From the NCBI GenBank assembly GCA_024275565.1, contig JAJRYY010000011.1, forward strand, positions 1 to 42,463: DNA of 42,463 bases, in the 5' to 3' direction. The stretch comes from Planctomycetota bacterium (GTDB lineage: Bacteria > Planctomycetota > Phycisphaerae > UBA1845). Positions 16,468-24,807 of this stretch are shown here, one piece after another; position 1 is the stretch's first letter, and the number at the start of each line of letters is the position of its first letter. Both the position numbers and the translations under genes were made by a program. The notes beneath the pieces were generated by a model. It did no database searches. It was not told the origin of the DNA and saw nothing but the letters and a program-made list of their open reading frames with translations.

Positions 16468-18042
16468 TTAGTGCGCCACCGGAACACCCAGATGCTCCGC
16501 AACCTCACCCAGCTTCTCTTCCAGCAAATCAGCCGTATTCGCCTCAACATTCAATCGCAGCAGTGGTTCAGTATTGGACATCCGCACATTAAACCACCAC
16601 TGATCGTATTGAACCGTGATCCCGTCGAGATGATCCACTTCCGCATCGGCATACTCCTCACCGAGTCGCTTGATCGTCCCTTCCTTGTCCTCATTCTCGA
16701 AATTCTGCTCTCCACTCGAATAAAATCGCTTCAATGGCCCAATTAATTCGCTCAGTGGCTGCTTATCGACAGTCAACGCATTCAATACGCAGATCAACGC
16801 CAGCAAACCAGAGTCGCAATAGTAATTGTCCTTGAAGTAAAAATGACCGGAAAGTTCGCCGCCAAATACCGCCTTCTTCTCAGCAAGCGCCTTCTTCATA
16901 AACGCATGACCAACCCGCTCACGATGCGGCGTTCCGCCATACTTCTCCACCTCCTCAGCCACCACACGACTCGAACGCAGATCGTACACGATCGTAGACC
17001 CCGGATTCGCCGCCAGAAAATGACGCGCAAGATACGCCGTCGTCATGTCGCAACGGATAATCTCAGCATTTTCATCCACCAGCATACACCGATCCGCATC
17101 ACCATCGAAACACACGCCAAAATCCGCACCGATCCGCGTCACTTCTTCCTGAGTCTGACGCAGATTCTCATCCACCAGCGGATTCGGTTCATGCACAAAT
17201 TCGCCCGTCGTCTCCATATTCAGACACGTCAACTCCAATCCTGGAACATCCCCCAGAACGATCGGAGCCCACTTGCCCGCCATCCCGTTCGACGCATCCA
17301 CCACAACCTTCATCGGTCGAACCGGCTCCAGAAACGCCCGAAGAAACGCCTTATACGCACCCGTCAGATCAGACGCGGTCACCGGACCTTCCTGACCAGT
17401 CTGATGACGCGAAATCTTCTCAGCAAGCTTCTGAATATCACCAAGACCGGTATCCTGACCGATCGGCTTCCCACCCCGACCGCAAATCTTGAACCCGTTG
17501 TAATGGGCAGGATTGTGGCTGGCCGTCGTCTGAATTCCGCCCGCAGCGCCAAAATGGTTCACCGCAAAGTAAATCTGCGGCGTATCAATCATCCCGATAT
17601 CAATCACGGGGTTCCCCGTCGCACGAATCCCCGCAATCATGGCAGCCGACATCGAAGGACTGCTCTTCCGCATATCCCGTCCAACCACGATCGCCATCTT
17701 ATTTTTATCCGCACGATCAACCGCAGGCGAATTCTGCTGAAAATACAGGGCAGCCGCATGACCAATCCGCCACGCAATCGTCTCGTCCAGCGGATCAGGA
17801 TACGTCGCACGAACGTCATAGGCTTTGAACACTTTTTCGAGCATCGACAAGCTTTCCGGTTGTTTATGCGCCGCAGCAACGCCAGCCCTGGGGGCAGCGC
17901 GGTCCTCATCATCGTTGAATGGACACCCGCGACAGGGTGGATAATTCGCAAAACGCCGTCCAAAGCAGACGGCATCCGATATTTTCACTTCGACCTGATC
18001 GGGGCAGTATCTGTAGTAATCCGTCACCAATTGCACAGCCAT
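16468..18042 (-). CDS. Phosphomannomutase/phosphoglucomutase
   Basis: 524 residues from the ATG at 18042, which has GGAG 6-10 bases upstream. It interconverts hexose 1- and 6-phosphates for nucleotide-sugar synthesis. Alpha-D-phosphohexomutase landmarks: phosphoserine loop TTASHNPAHYNG, metal loop CFDGDADRC, sugar loop FGGELSGHFYF, and phosphate loop RMSNTEPLLRLN. The mutase homology starts at MLEKVFKAYDVRA, about 66 residues in. The preceding extension carries four cysteines (YYRYCPDQ and CFGRRFANYPPCRGC), which resembles a small metal-binding module and is unusual for the family. An internal start at the MLEK methionine remains possible. The frame stays open further upstream to 18273 but there it reads through repeat DNA. 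Confidence 0.88.
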   Translation of the reverse strand: MAVQLVTDYYRYCPDQVEVKISDAVCFGRRFANYPPCRGCPFNDDEDRAAPRAGVAAAHKQPESLSMLEKVFKAYDVRATYPDPLDETIAWRIGHAAALYFQQNSPAVDRADKNKMAIVVGRDMRKSSPSMSAAMIAGIRATGNPVIDIGMIDTPQIYFAVNHFGAAGGIQTTASHNPAHYNGFKICGRGGKPIGQDTGLGDIQKLAEKISRHQTGQEGPVTASDLTGAYKAFLRAFLEPVRPMKVVVDASNGMAGKWAPIVLGDVPGLELTCLNMETTGEFVHEPNPLVDENLRQTQEEVTRIGADFGVCFDGDADRCMLVDENAEIIRCDMTTAYLARHFLAANPGSTIVYDLRSSRVVAEEVEKYGGTPHRERVGHAFMKKALAEKKAVFGGELSGHFYFKDNYYCDSGLLALICVLNALTVDKQPLSELIGPLKRFYSSGEQNFENEDKEGTIKRLGEEYADAEVDHLDGITVQYDQWWFNVRMSNTEPLLRLNVEANTADLLEEKLGEVAEHLGVPVAH

Positions 18043-18132
18043 GTCGCTCCAACCCTGCTGATCTGACGACAATCCTAACCGATGACCCATCCCCCGACCA
18101 CCGGGCCTGCTCAAACTCCACACAAACGGGTA

Positions 18133-18200
18133 GGCGACAGTTCTGGCGGAGACGCAAACGTGAGGGCGTACGTAGCACACCCGCCCCCGGCTGTGGCCGG
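18133..18200 (+). repeat. Dispersed intergenic repeat, copy 3
   Basis: GCGACAGTTCTGGCGGAGAC, variable part with GTGAGGGCGTACGTAGCAC, then CCGCCCCCGGCTGTGGCCGG. Same orientation as copy 1, inverted relative to copies 2 and 4. Confidence 0.8.
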
Positions 18201-18358
18201 TCCTCAAGTCCCCCGAGGACCGAGATAACGGCGTCAGAACTTGTCGCCAACACCCCCTCAACCACCATCCCACGTTGACGTCCGCGCGATCACTCGCTTA
18301 AACTCCGCCTCAGTCGCATTCCAGGCGCCTACGCGGTGGCGCCAGATACGCGACCTGG

Positions 18359-18438
18359 CCAGACCACAAAACAAGTTGCCAGATCACAAAGCAAGTTGCC
18401 AGATCACAAAGCATGTTACCAGATCACGCAGCAATAAG
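18359..18438 (+). repeat. Tandem repeat, 4 x 20 bases, upstream of TolC-like gene
   Basis: Units at 18359-18378, 18379-18398, 18399-18418 and 18419-18438, consensus CCAGATCACAAAGCAAGTTG; a degraded partial unit precedes them near 18345. The last unit ends about 20 bases before the ribosome binding site of the gene at 18472. The regular near-two-turn spacing on one DNA face suggests either slippage or a repeated protein site in the promoter/leader. Confidence 0.9.
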
Positions 18439-18471
18439 TCATACTGCAAAGACGAATCAGAGGACCACACA

Positions 18472-20400
18472 ATGACCAGAACCCAGCGGACCAGAATCAA
18501 GCGAACCAGCGCCCGCGCCGGGATAAACACCCTTGTCGCATGCATACTGTTCGCACTCGCACTGGACGCATCATCACCCATCGCACAGGCGAACCCCCAG
18601 AATCAGACAACCGCCATCGTCGCCGCAAAATCCATCACGCAAGCTGCCATCGGGCAGCTCGGTGCGCTCTCAGCACTGCAACGACGACCCAAAGATGCAG
18701 ACCCCACTAGGTGGCACACGCCAGACCCCGGAAATGCAGCAGAATACATCGAAAAAGAACTACAGAAGGATGGATTGCGAAGATTAGAGCGGAAATTCGG
18801 AGAAAGCCTGCTAAAGCGACTCCGAACCATCCAGCGCCCCGAAAAAGTAAGCCTCTCCCTGCAGGAAGCGATCCACCGCGCAGTCGCAAACAACCATGCA
18901 GTACGTGTAGAAAGCTACAACCCCGGAATCAACACCGCTCGCATCGTGGAAGCCGAGGCGGCCTTCGACGGAATCTTCTTCTCGAACATGCTCAAAAACG
19001 TCGTCGACAGGCCGACAGCCTCTCAGCTCGGTGCTAGCAACATCGATATTTTCACACTCAACAACGGCGTACGGAAGCTACTCCCCACAGGTACCGAGGT
19101 CACAACCACACTCAAACTCCAGCGCCAGTTCATCGACCTGATCTTCCAGCAGCTCAATCCGGAATACACCAGCCAACTCATCATCGAATTCAGGCAACCA
19201 CTCCTCCGCGGCGCAGGTATCGACTTCAACCGTGCCCAGATCGACATCGCGCAAAACAACTTCCGAATCAGCAGACAGACCTTCAAACGCTCCCTCCGAG
19301 AACTGGTCTTTGGCGTGGAACGCGCCTACTGGCGCCTCGCTCAGGCGCGACGCGAAGTGGCCATCCGCGCGCGCATCCTCACGGAGTTTGAGCAAACATA
19401 CGACTATCTACAGGAACGCCGCGATTTCGACGTCTACCCAATCCAGCTCGCACAGACTAAAGCGAACATCGAAACTTCAAAGGGCGACTTTATCGGAACC
19501 ATCAACACGCTCCAGCGCGCAGAAGACGCCCTCATCGTGCTGATGAACGATCCCAGCATCAACCTCACCGACGATTTCGAAATCCACACCTCCGATTTCC
19601 CATCAACCAGTATCGTGGAGATCAACCGGCACGCCGAGATCCGGGCGGCACTCGAAAACCGGGCTGAAATCCTGGAATCCCGGATCGCCATCGAGAACGC
19701 CGCCGTCGCGGTCGGACAGTCCAAAAACCTCACCATGCCTCAGTTCGATTTTACATTCCGATACACCGTGGACGGACTCGGCGAGAGCATGGACGACGCA
19801 TTCGACCAGGTCACACAAAACGATTACAGCGAGTATTTCTTCCAGCTCGATCTGCAGGTTCCCATCGGAAACCGGGCCGCCAAAGCGGTCCTGCGCAGAG
19901 CGCAACTCACCCAGGCCCAGTCCATCGCGAACCTGAAACGCCAGATCGAGCAGGTCATCATCGAGGTCAACACCGCCAGCCGCGACATCCGCGCAGAATT
20001 CGACCGGATCGAACCCTTCCTCCAGTCCGCCGAAGCCAACGAAGATCAGATTTCCGCCATCATTGCCCGTGCGGAGCGGAAAGACTTCACAGCACTCAAC
20101 CAGGAACTCAACGCCCGACGCGACCTCGCCAACTCCCGATCCCAGCTTCTCGACGCCCTCACCCGCTACAATGTCGCCCTCATCGAACTGGAGCGATCCA
20201 AGGGTACGATCCTCGATTTCAACAATATCCACATCGCAGAACCCGGCGAGGATTCCCACGTCACCACAGGTCCAGCCGCCACCACAGTACCCGCAGTAAG
20301 CATAAAACCCGCAGAAAACACAGGACAAACAGGGAGCGCAGGACGAGCAGAAAGCGCAGGACAAGCAGAAAGCAGCACGGGGCTGGAAGCCGGAAAATAA
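18472..20400 (+). CDS. TolC-family outer membrane efflux protein
   Basis: 642 residues from the ATG at 18472 (AGAGGA 8 bases upstream). It starts with a positively charged n-region and a hydrophobic stretch (INTLVACILFALALDASS) with likely cleavage after AQA near residue 40. The mature protein is long, helical and Gln/Asn/Arg-rich, with the two-fold outer-membrane-efflux repeat: LSLQEAIHRAVANNHAVRVE opens the first half and a second block around residues 420-590 (QVTQNDYSEYFFQLDLQVPI, then long coiled-coil helices) the second. It would form the outer-membrane exit duct of a tripartite exporter or secretion system. No inner-membrane partner is adjacent. The C-terminal tail is low complexity (GQTGSAGRAESAGQAESS), probably periplasmic or disordered. 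Confidence 0.88.
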   Translation: MTRTQRTRIKRTSARAGINTLVACILFALALDASSPIAQANPQNQTTAIVAAKSITQAAIGQLGALSALQRRPKDADPTRWHTPDPGNAAEYIEKELQKDGLRRLERKFGESLLKRLRTIQRPEKVSLSLQEAIHRAVANNHAVRVESYNPGINTARIVEAEAAFDGIFFSNMLKNVVDRPTASQLGASNIDIFTLNNGVRKLLPTGTEVTTTLKLQRQFIDLIFQQLNPEYTSQLIIEFRQPLLRGAGIDFNRAQIDIAQNNFRISRQTFKRSLRELVFGVERAYWRLAQARREVAIRARILTEFEQTYDYLQERRDFDVYPIQLAQTKANIETSKGDFIGTINTLQRAEDALIVLMNDPSINLTDDFEIHTSDFPSTSIVEINRHAEIRAALENRAEILESRIAIENAAVAVGQSKNLTMPQFDFTFRYTVDGLGESMDDAFDQVTQNDYSEYFFQLDLQVPIGNRAAKAVLRRAQLTQAQSIANLKRQIEQVIIEVNTASRDIRAEFDRIEPFLQSAEANEDQISAIIARAERKDFTALNQELNARRDLANSRSQLLDALTRYNVALIELERSKGTILDFNNIHIAEPGEDSHVTTGPAATTVPAVSIKPAENTGQTGSAGRAESAGQAESSTGLEAGK

Positions 20401-20425
20401 CCCTATCTATGCGTGGCGCGGGAGT

Positions 20426-20986
20426 TTATGTGTGGCGTGAGAAACGCAGGCCCATGAGTCCAACGCCCATCGTCATCAGCATGGCTGGCGTCAAACCGTT
20501 TCCGCAAAGGACGATCGATGATAAATCGATCGTTGAACACTCGCTGAAGGCTGGATTGTCTACCAGCTCGCATGCATCGCAGGGGACGCTGAAGAACTCT
20601 GACGGGATCGCATTCGTCACGAACGGTTCGCCCGTCAGCCCGTCAAGATCGATCACGAAATTGTCAAATGTCAACCACCACAGCGACTCGTTGCCATCGC
20701 CATCGAGCGCGAAATCGATCAGGCCAAGCTGTACACCCCGGACGAAGACGAAGCTGTTGGCATCGACGAGGGTGTCGTCAAGGATCAGATCGGACCCCGT
20801 CACACGCATCAGCCGGGGATTGGTCTCTGTCAACACGACGAACTCGTTGCTGACGCCGTTGACCAGGCTGCAGGCCGTCAGGCCGTTGTCGAAGGTGTCG
20901 AAACGTGTCTGGGCTGTCGCGTCAGGAGAAAACGCTGCTACAGCAGTCAATACAACTAAAACGCCCATGGCAAAGTGGTACTTCAT
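20426..20986 (-). CDS. Secreted protein with C-terminal membrane/Arg tail
   Basis: 186 residues; family not recognised. A signal peptide is clear (KYHFAMGVLVVLTAVAAF, likely cut after ATA/AQ near residue 26). The mature part is acidic and beta-rich with paired cysteines (VPCDACELVDNPAFSECS). It ends CGNGLTPAMLMTMGVGLMGL followed by RFSRHT: a short Cys-Gly motif, one hydrophobic span and a basic tail. That layout is like C-terminal sorting signals (PEP-CTERM/MYXO-CTERM style) that anchor surface proteins. Convergent with the TolC-like gene (26 bases between stops). Confidence 0.65.
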   Translation of the reverse strand: MKYHFAMGVLVVLTAVAAFSPDATAQTRFDTFDNGLTACSLVNGVSNEFVVLTETNPRLMRVTGSDLILDDTLVDANSFVFVRGVQLGLIDFALDGDGNESLWWLTFDNFVIDLDGLTGEPFVTNAIPSEFFSVPCDACELVDNPAFSECSTIDLSSIVLCGNGLTPAMLMTMGVGLMGLRFSRHT

Positions 20987-21680
20987 AAGATCGTCCTCTT
21001 CTTAAAATGTCATGTAACCCCGTCCTGCGGTCTGGCTTTTCTACTGTGACTTTACGGCTTTCCCAGGTGTATGACCACCCGGGTGAGGGGTGGTGGGTTG
21101 GGAAAGTCTGATAATGGTGATTTTGATGGCGAAAAGATCATTTTCTGCACCCCTTTTTCTGGTTTACTAGACCCCTTTTGCTGGTTTTATGCGTTCCTTT
21201 TGCTGAACCGGTTCCACGACCCGTTGTCTGCCTATAGTGTACACCATGGCCACCGAAAATCAACCGAAAAACTGGTTATTTTTCGGCATTTGTTTGGCCA
21301 CTCATGGCATGGCGTTTTTTTGCGAATGGCCGGGGGTTTTGTTGTTTTTTGTCGTGATGGCGCAAAGATTGCCGTGGTTAGTCCGGGTGCGGTCGTGTGG
21401 TGCCTTGGAATCGTTGACGTTTTTGTTCCTGAGCCGTGACCCTGAAGGCGACCAATGCGGGAGGCGATACACCAGCTTCGTTGTGGGGTATTGAACGGCC
21501 ACAGCCGGGGGCGGCTGTGCTACATATGCCCTCACGTTCGCATCTCCGCCAAAATTGTCACTGACTCTCACGTTCAGTGAAATCGTCAATTCATTGGTAT
21601 TTTGAGGGTTGAATCGGTACACTGTGGCTCTGTGGTCATGCGGGTCGCTCGGTAGTAGCGACCTTCATCAAAGAGAGGAA
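20987..21680. other. Long intergenic region, no credible gene
   Basis: About 690 bases. It contains dispersed repeat copy 4, a GAGCCGTGACC fragment of the carB/carA palindrome family (21431-21441), and a CCCTTTT-CTGGTTT motif repeated around 21150-21200. An open frame of 122 codons (21071-21439) has no recognisable protein features. The promoter of the FG-GAP gene should lie at its right end; a purine-rich AGAGAGGAA (21671-21680) serves as ribosome site. Confidence 0.6.
21497..21562 (-). repeat. Dispersed intergenic repeat, copy 4
   Basis: Minus-strand reading TGACAATTTTGGCGGAGATG, then variable sequence and CACAGCCGCCCCCGGCTGTG. Nearly identical to copy 2. Confidence 0.8.
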
Positions 21681-23495
21681 ATGTTTATGAACGGAACAAA
21701 CTTATCCCTACACGGTGCGTTGCTCATTTGCATGTCAGTGCAGCTTACGGCAAGTGCTGATGTCGGAGAGACATCCTGTCGACGATTGAGATCAACAGCT
21801 CTACGCCCAACGGGCCGGTGCTGTCCGACCGCGACGTGTTTGGGTACTCCGTAGCCAACATTGGCGACCTGGATGGCGATGGCGTTTCCGATCTGGCTGT
21901 TGGAGCGGTGTTCGACGATGACGGTGGTTCCCGCCGGGGCGCCGTGCACATCATGTTCATGAATACGGATGGCTCCGTAGACAGTACCGTTGAGATCAAC
22001 AGCTCTACCGCAAATGGGCCGGTGCTGTCCAACTACGACCAATTTGGGAGCTCCGTAACTAACATTGGTGACCTGGATGGCGATGGCGTATCAGTTCTGG
22101 CCGTCGGAGCGCCCGGGGACAATGACGGTGGCGGCAGCCGAGGGACCGTACACATCCTGTTCATGAATACGGATGGCTCCGTAGACACTACTGTTGAGAT
22201 CAACAGCTCTACGGCCAACGGACCGGTGCTGTCCGACCTCGACTATTTTGGGAACTCCGTAGCCAACATTGGCGACCTGGATGGCGACGGCGTATCAGAT
22301 CTGGCCGTCGGAGCGACCTTGGACGATGACGGTGGCGAAGCCCGAGGAGCCCTCCACATCATGTTCATGAATACGGATGGCTCCGTAAGCAGTACCGTTG
22401 AGATCAACAGCTCTACGGTCAACGGGCCGGTGTTGTCCGACGACGACCGGTTTGGCAGCTCCGTAGCCAACATTGGCGACCTGGATGGCGATGGTGTTTC
22501 AGATCTGGCCGTAGGAGCGCACGGGGACGATGACGGTGGCTTCGCCCGAGGAGCCGTCCACATTATTGTTCATGAATACGGATGGCTCTGTAGACAGTAC
22601 CGTTGAGATCAACAGCTCTACGCCCAACGGGCCGGTGCTGTTCGACGTAGACCTGTTTGGGTTCTCCATAGTCAACATTGGCGACCTGGATGGCGATGGC
22701 GTATCAGATCTGGCCGTTGGTGCGCCCGAGGACGATGACGGTGGCCGCCGCCGTGGAGCCGTCCACATCATATTCATGAATACGGATGGCTCCGTGGACA
22801 GTACCGTTGAGATCAACAGCTCTACAGCCAACGGGCCGGTGCTGTCCGACCACGACTCCTTTGGACGCTCCGTAGCCAACATTGGCGACCTGAATGGCGA
22901 TGGCGTTTCAGATCTGGCCATTGGAGCGTACTTGGACGATGACGGTGGCACCATCCTCACCAACCGAGGAGCCGTCCACATCATGTTCATGAATACGGAT
23001 GGCTCCGTAAACAGTACTGCTGAGATCAACAGCTCTACGGCCAACGGGCCGGTACTGTCCAATGGCGACGAATTTGGGACCTCCGTAGCCAACATTGGCG
23101 ACCTGAATAATGATGGCGTATCAGATCTGGCCGTTGGAGCTAGCAGGGGCGATGGCTTCGACCGAGGAGCCGTCCACACCCTGTTCATGAATACGGATGG
23201 CTCCATAGACAGTACCGTTGAGATCAACAGCTCTACCACCAACGGGCCGGTGCTGTCCAACGGCGACCGGTTTGGGAGCTCCGTAGCCAACATTGGCGAC
23301 CTGAATAACGATGGCGTTTCAGATCTGGCCGTCGGAGCGCCCTCGGACGACGAGGGTGGCAACCAGCGAGGAGCCGTCCACATCATGTTCGTTGCCGGGC
23401 CACTCTCGGCCTGCTCTGTCGATCTCGACGGCGACGGCGATGTGGACATTTTGGACTTCGGGGTGTTCCAGGAGCAGTTCACCGGCTCGCAGTAG
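21681..23495 (+). pseudogene. FG-GAP repeat secreted protein, with two frame shifts
   Basis: From ATG 21681 (AGAGAGGAA just upstream; alternative ATG 21687) to the stop at 23495 is exactly 605 codons, but the reading frame changes twice. A signal peptide (GALLICMSVQLTASA) is in frame with the ATG. The repeats then begin one base out of frame (between about 21750 and 21785), and return to the first frame at about 22572-22580, where one extra base is present relative to every other repeat (CACATTATTGTTCATG against CACATCATGTTCATG). Eight FG-GAP/integrin-type units of about 68 residues follow each other (NIGDLDGDGVSDLAVGA calcium loops), which would fold as a beta-propeller. The tail CSVDLDGDGDVDILDFGVFQ is dockerin-like. 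Either a pseudogene with compensating indels, or two sequencing errors. Confidence 0.7.
21788..23400 (+). repeat. Eight tandem ~204-base FG-GAP coding repeats
   Basis: Units start (GAGATCAACAGC) at 21788, 21992, 22196, 22400, 22605, 22809, 23022 and 23220. Spacing is 204, 204, 204, 205, 204, 213 and 198 bases. Nucleotide identity between units is very high including third positions, which implies recent amplification or continuing gene conversion. The 205-base spacing marks the single inserted base. Confidence 0.92.
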
Positions 23496-23611
23496 GATGA
23501 CTATGCAGATGATCTCCTATTGCTCGTGGTCGGTGGATTGTACGATCCTTGCGGTGAAATTCCGCTCGGTGAGGTTGCGTGGGTTAAGATAGCGTCCCAT
23601 CGCTGCCGGTC

Positions 23612-23628
23612 GGCGGGCGATGCCCGCC
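23612..23628. repeat. Palindromic repeat GGCGGGC-GAT-GCCCGCC
   Basis: Perfect 7-bp arms around GAT, followed by CTACA. This and the neighbouring hairpin at 23734 resemble short mobile-type palindromes that I expect elsewhere in the genome. Confidence 0.7.
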
Positions 23629-23733
23629 CTACAGTTGACGAGAATACTTATACGCGTGCCGCTGGGTGGGAAAGCTTCAGTGGCACGCTTCGTATCTGGG
23701 TATCGTTGGCGGATTAACAGCTTGAAAAAAGAA

Positions 23734-23752
23734 GGTGCGTACGGAACGCACC
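23734..23752. repeat. Palindromic repeat GGTGCGT-ACGGA-ACGCACC
   Basis: Perfect 7-bp arms with a 5-base loop, followed by CTACGG. Lies about 260 bases before etfB; no T-tract follows, so not a standard terminator. Confidence 0.7.
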
Positions 23753-24013
23753 CTACGGTAACAGTGTCCATAATTGTCACGGTCACGATCGAGCCAAGCC
23801 CTCCACCAAAGCGTCAGAAACCTACACTTCCAGGGTCCACAAATTCGAGAAAATGGCTATAATGCCCGGCCCGGGCGGTTTGGCCTGGTGGGACATCCGC
23901 TCGGATGGTCGCTGCTGAGGTGTTGAAAACGACCATTTTGAGGCAGGAATGGGCTTTTTGCTCAGAAAACGGCACTTTTTGGTGGCAGGACTGGTGGTAG
24001 GAGATTTGTTGCG

Positions 24014-24805
24014 GTGAGGATTTTAACGGTTGTGAAGCAGGTTCCCGACTCCAATGCGACCATCAAGGTCAAGGGTGATGGTTCGGGGATCGAGACGGCT
24101 GGTCTTAAGACGGTGTGTGATCCGTTTGATGAATTCGGGGTCGAGCTGGCTGTCCAGACGCGTGAAAAACGCAGCGATGTGGACGAAGTGGTGGTGATCT
24201 GTCTCGGTGACGACAGTGCGTCCGGCGTGTTGCGGACGGCGCTCGCGATGGGGGCGGATCGGGCGATTCATGTGAATGATCCCAAATTTGAGTCGATGAA
24301 CGAGCTTTTCGATGCGTGGGTACTGGCTGAGGCGATCAAGAAGGATGAGAAGGGTTTTGATCTGATCGTCTGCGGTAAGCACAATATCGATCTTGATTCC
24401 GGGGCTGTTGGTCCTGCACTTGCGGAGTTTCTGAATGTTCCGCATGTGGGTGCGGTTCAGGGTTTGGAGATCGCGGATGATGGATCAAGTTTGACGGCTC
24501 GTCGTCGGATCGAGGGTGCTGAGGAAGTGGTTGAATGCTCAATGCCCGCACTTCTGACGATCGAGAAGGGGCTTGTGGAACCTCGGTATCCGTCGCTTCC
24601 GAATCTGATGAAAGCGAAGAAGAAACCTGTGGAGGTGCTGACTTCTGCGGATATTTCTGATGCGGATGCTTCGACGGCGGGTACTGATCTGGTGAGTATA
24701 TCGCCTCCGCCGCCGCGCCCGGAATGCAAAATGATTGAAGGTGAGCCTGAGGAAATGGCTCGGGAACTGGTGAAACTCTTACGTGAGGAAGCGAAGGTCG
24801 TCTGA
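24014..24805 (+). CDS. etfB: Electron transfer flavoprotein subunit beta
   Basis: 263 residues starting at a GTG (24014) with GGAG about 10 bases upstream. With EtfA it forms the FAD-containing carrier that accepts electrons from acyl-CoA dehydrogenases. Landmarks: opening RILTVVKQVPDSNATIKV, DPFDEFGVELAV, the AMP/nucleotide region ALAMGADRAIHV, and CGKHNIDLDSGAVGPALAEFL, then the conserved MPALLTIEKGLVEPRYPSLPNLMKAKKKP loop that reaches dehydrogenase partners. The C-terminal arm that wraps EtfA is present. First gene of the etfBA-(HEPN pair)-etfD run; etfA starts 2 bases after its stop. Confidence 0.95.
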   Translation: MRILTVVKQVPDSNATIKVKGDGSGIETAGLKTVCDPFDEFGVELAVQTREKRSDVDEVVVICLGDDSASGVLRTALAMGADRAIHVNDPKFESMNELFDAWVLAEAIKKDEKGFDLIVCGKHNIDLDSGAVGPALAEFLNVPHVGAVQGLEIADDGSSLTARRRIEGAEEVVECSMPALLTIEKGLVEPRYPSLPNLMKAKKKPVEVLTSADISDADASTAGTDLVSISPPPPRPECKMIEGEPEEMARELVKLLREEAKVV

Positions 24806-24807
24806 CG

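Larger units (their letters stand above)
18043..18471. other. Divergent intergenic region with two repeat types
   Basis: Separates the mutase (-) from the TolC-like gene (+). It contains dispersed repeat copy 3 (18133-18200) and a four-unit 20-base tandem repeat (18359-18438). No gene is credible in it. Confidence 0.7.
23496..24013. other. Intergenic region with two perfect hairpins
   Basis: About 520 bases between the FG-GAP gene and etfB with no credible gene; short open frames run through repeat DNA. It holds the hairpins at 23612-23628 and 23734-23752. The etfB promoter should be near its right end, not identified. Confidence 0.6.

Noticed and set aside
18359..18438. CRISPR array
   Set aside because: Units abut without unique spacers and there are no cas genes.
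21071..21439. 122-codon open frame in the gap before the FG-GAP gene
   Set aside because: No protein-like features, odd Phe/Trp-rich composition, and it runs through a repeat fragment at its end.
23520..23862. Short open frames between FG-GAP gene and etfB
   Set aside because: They translate the two palindromic repeats (peptides like GDARPTV and GTHPT) that I judge to be repeat DNA.
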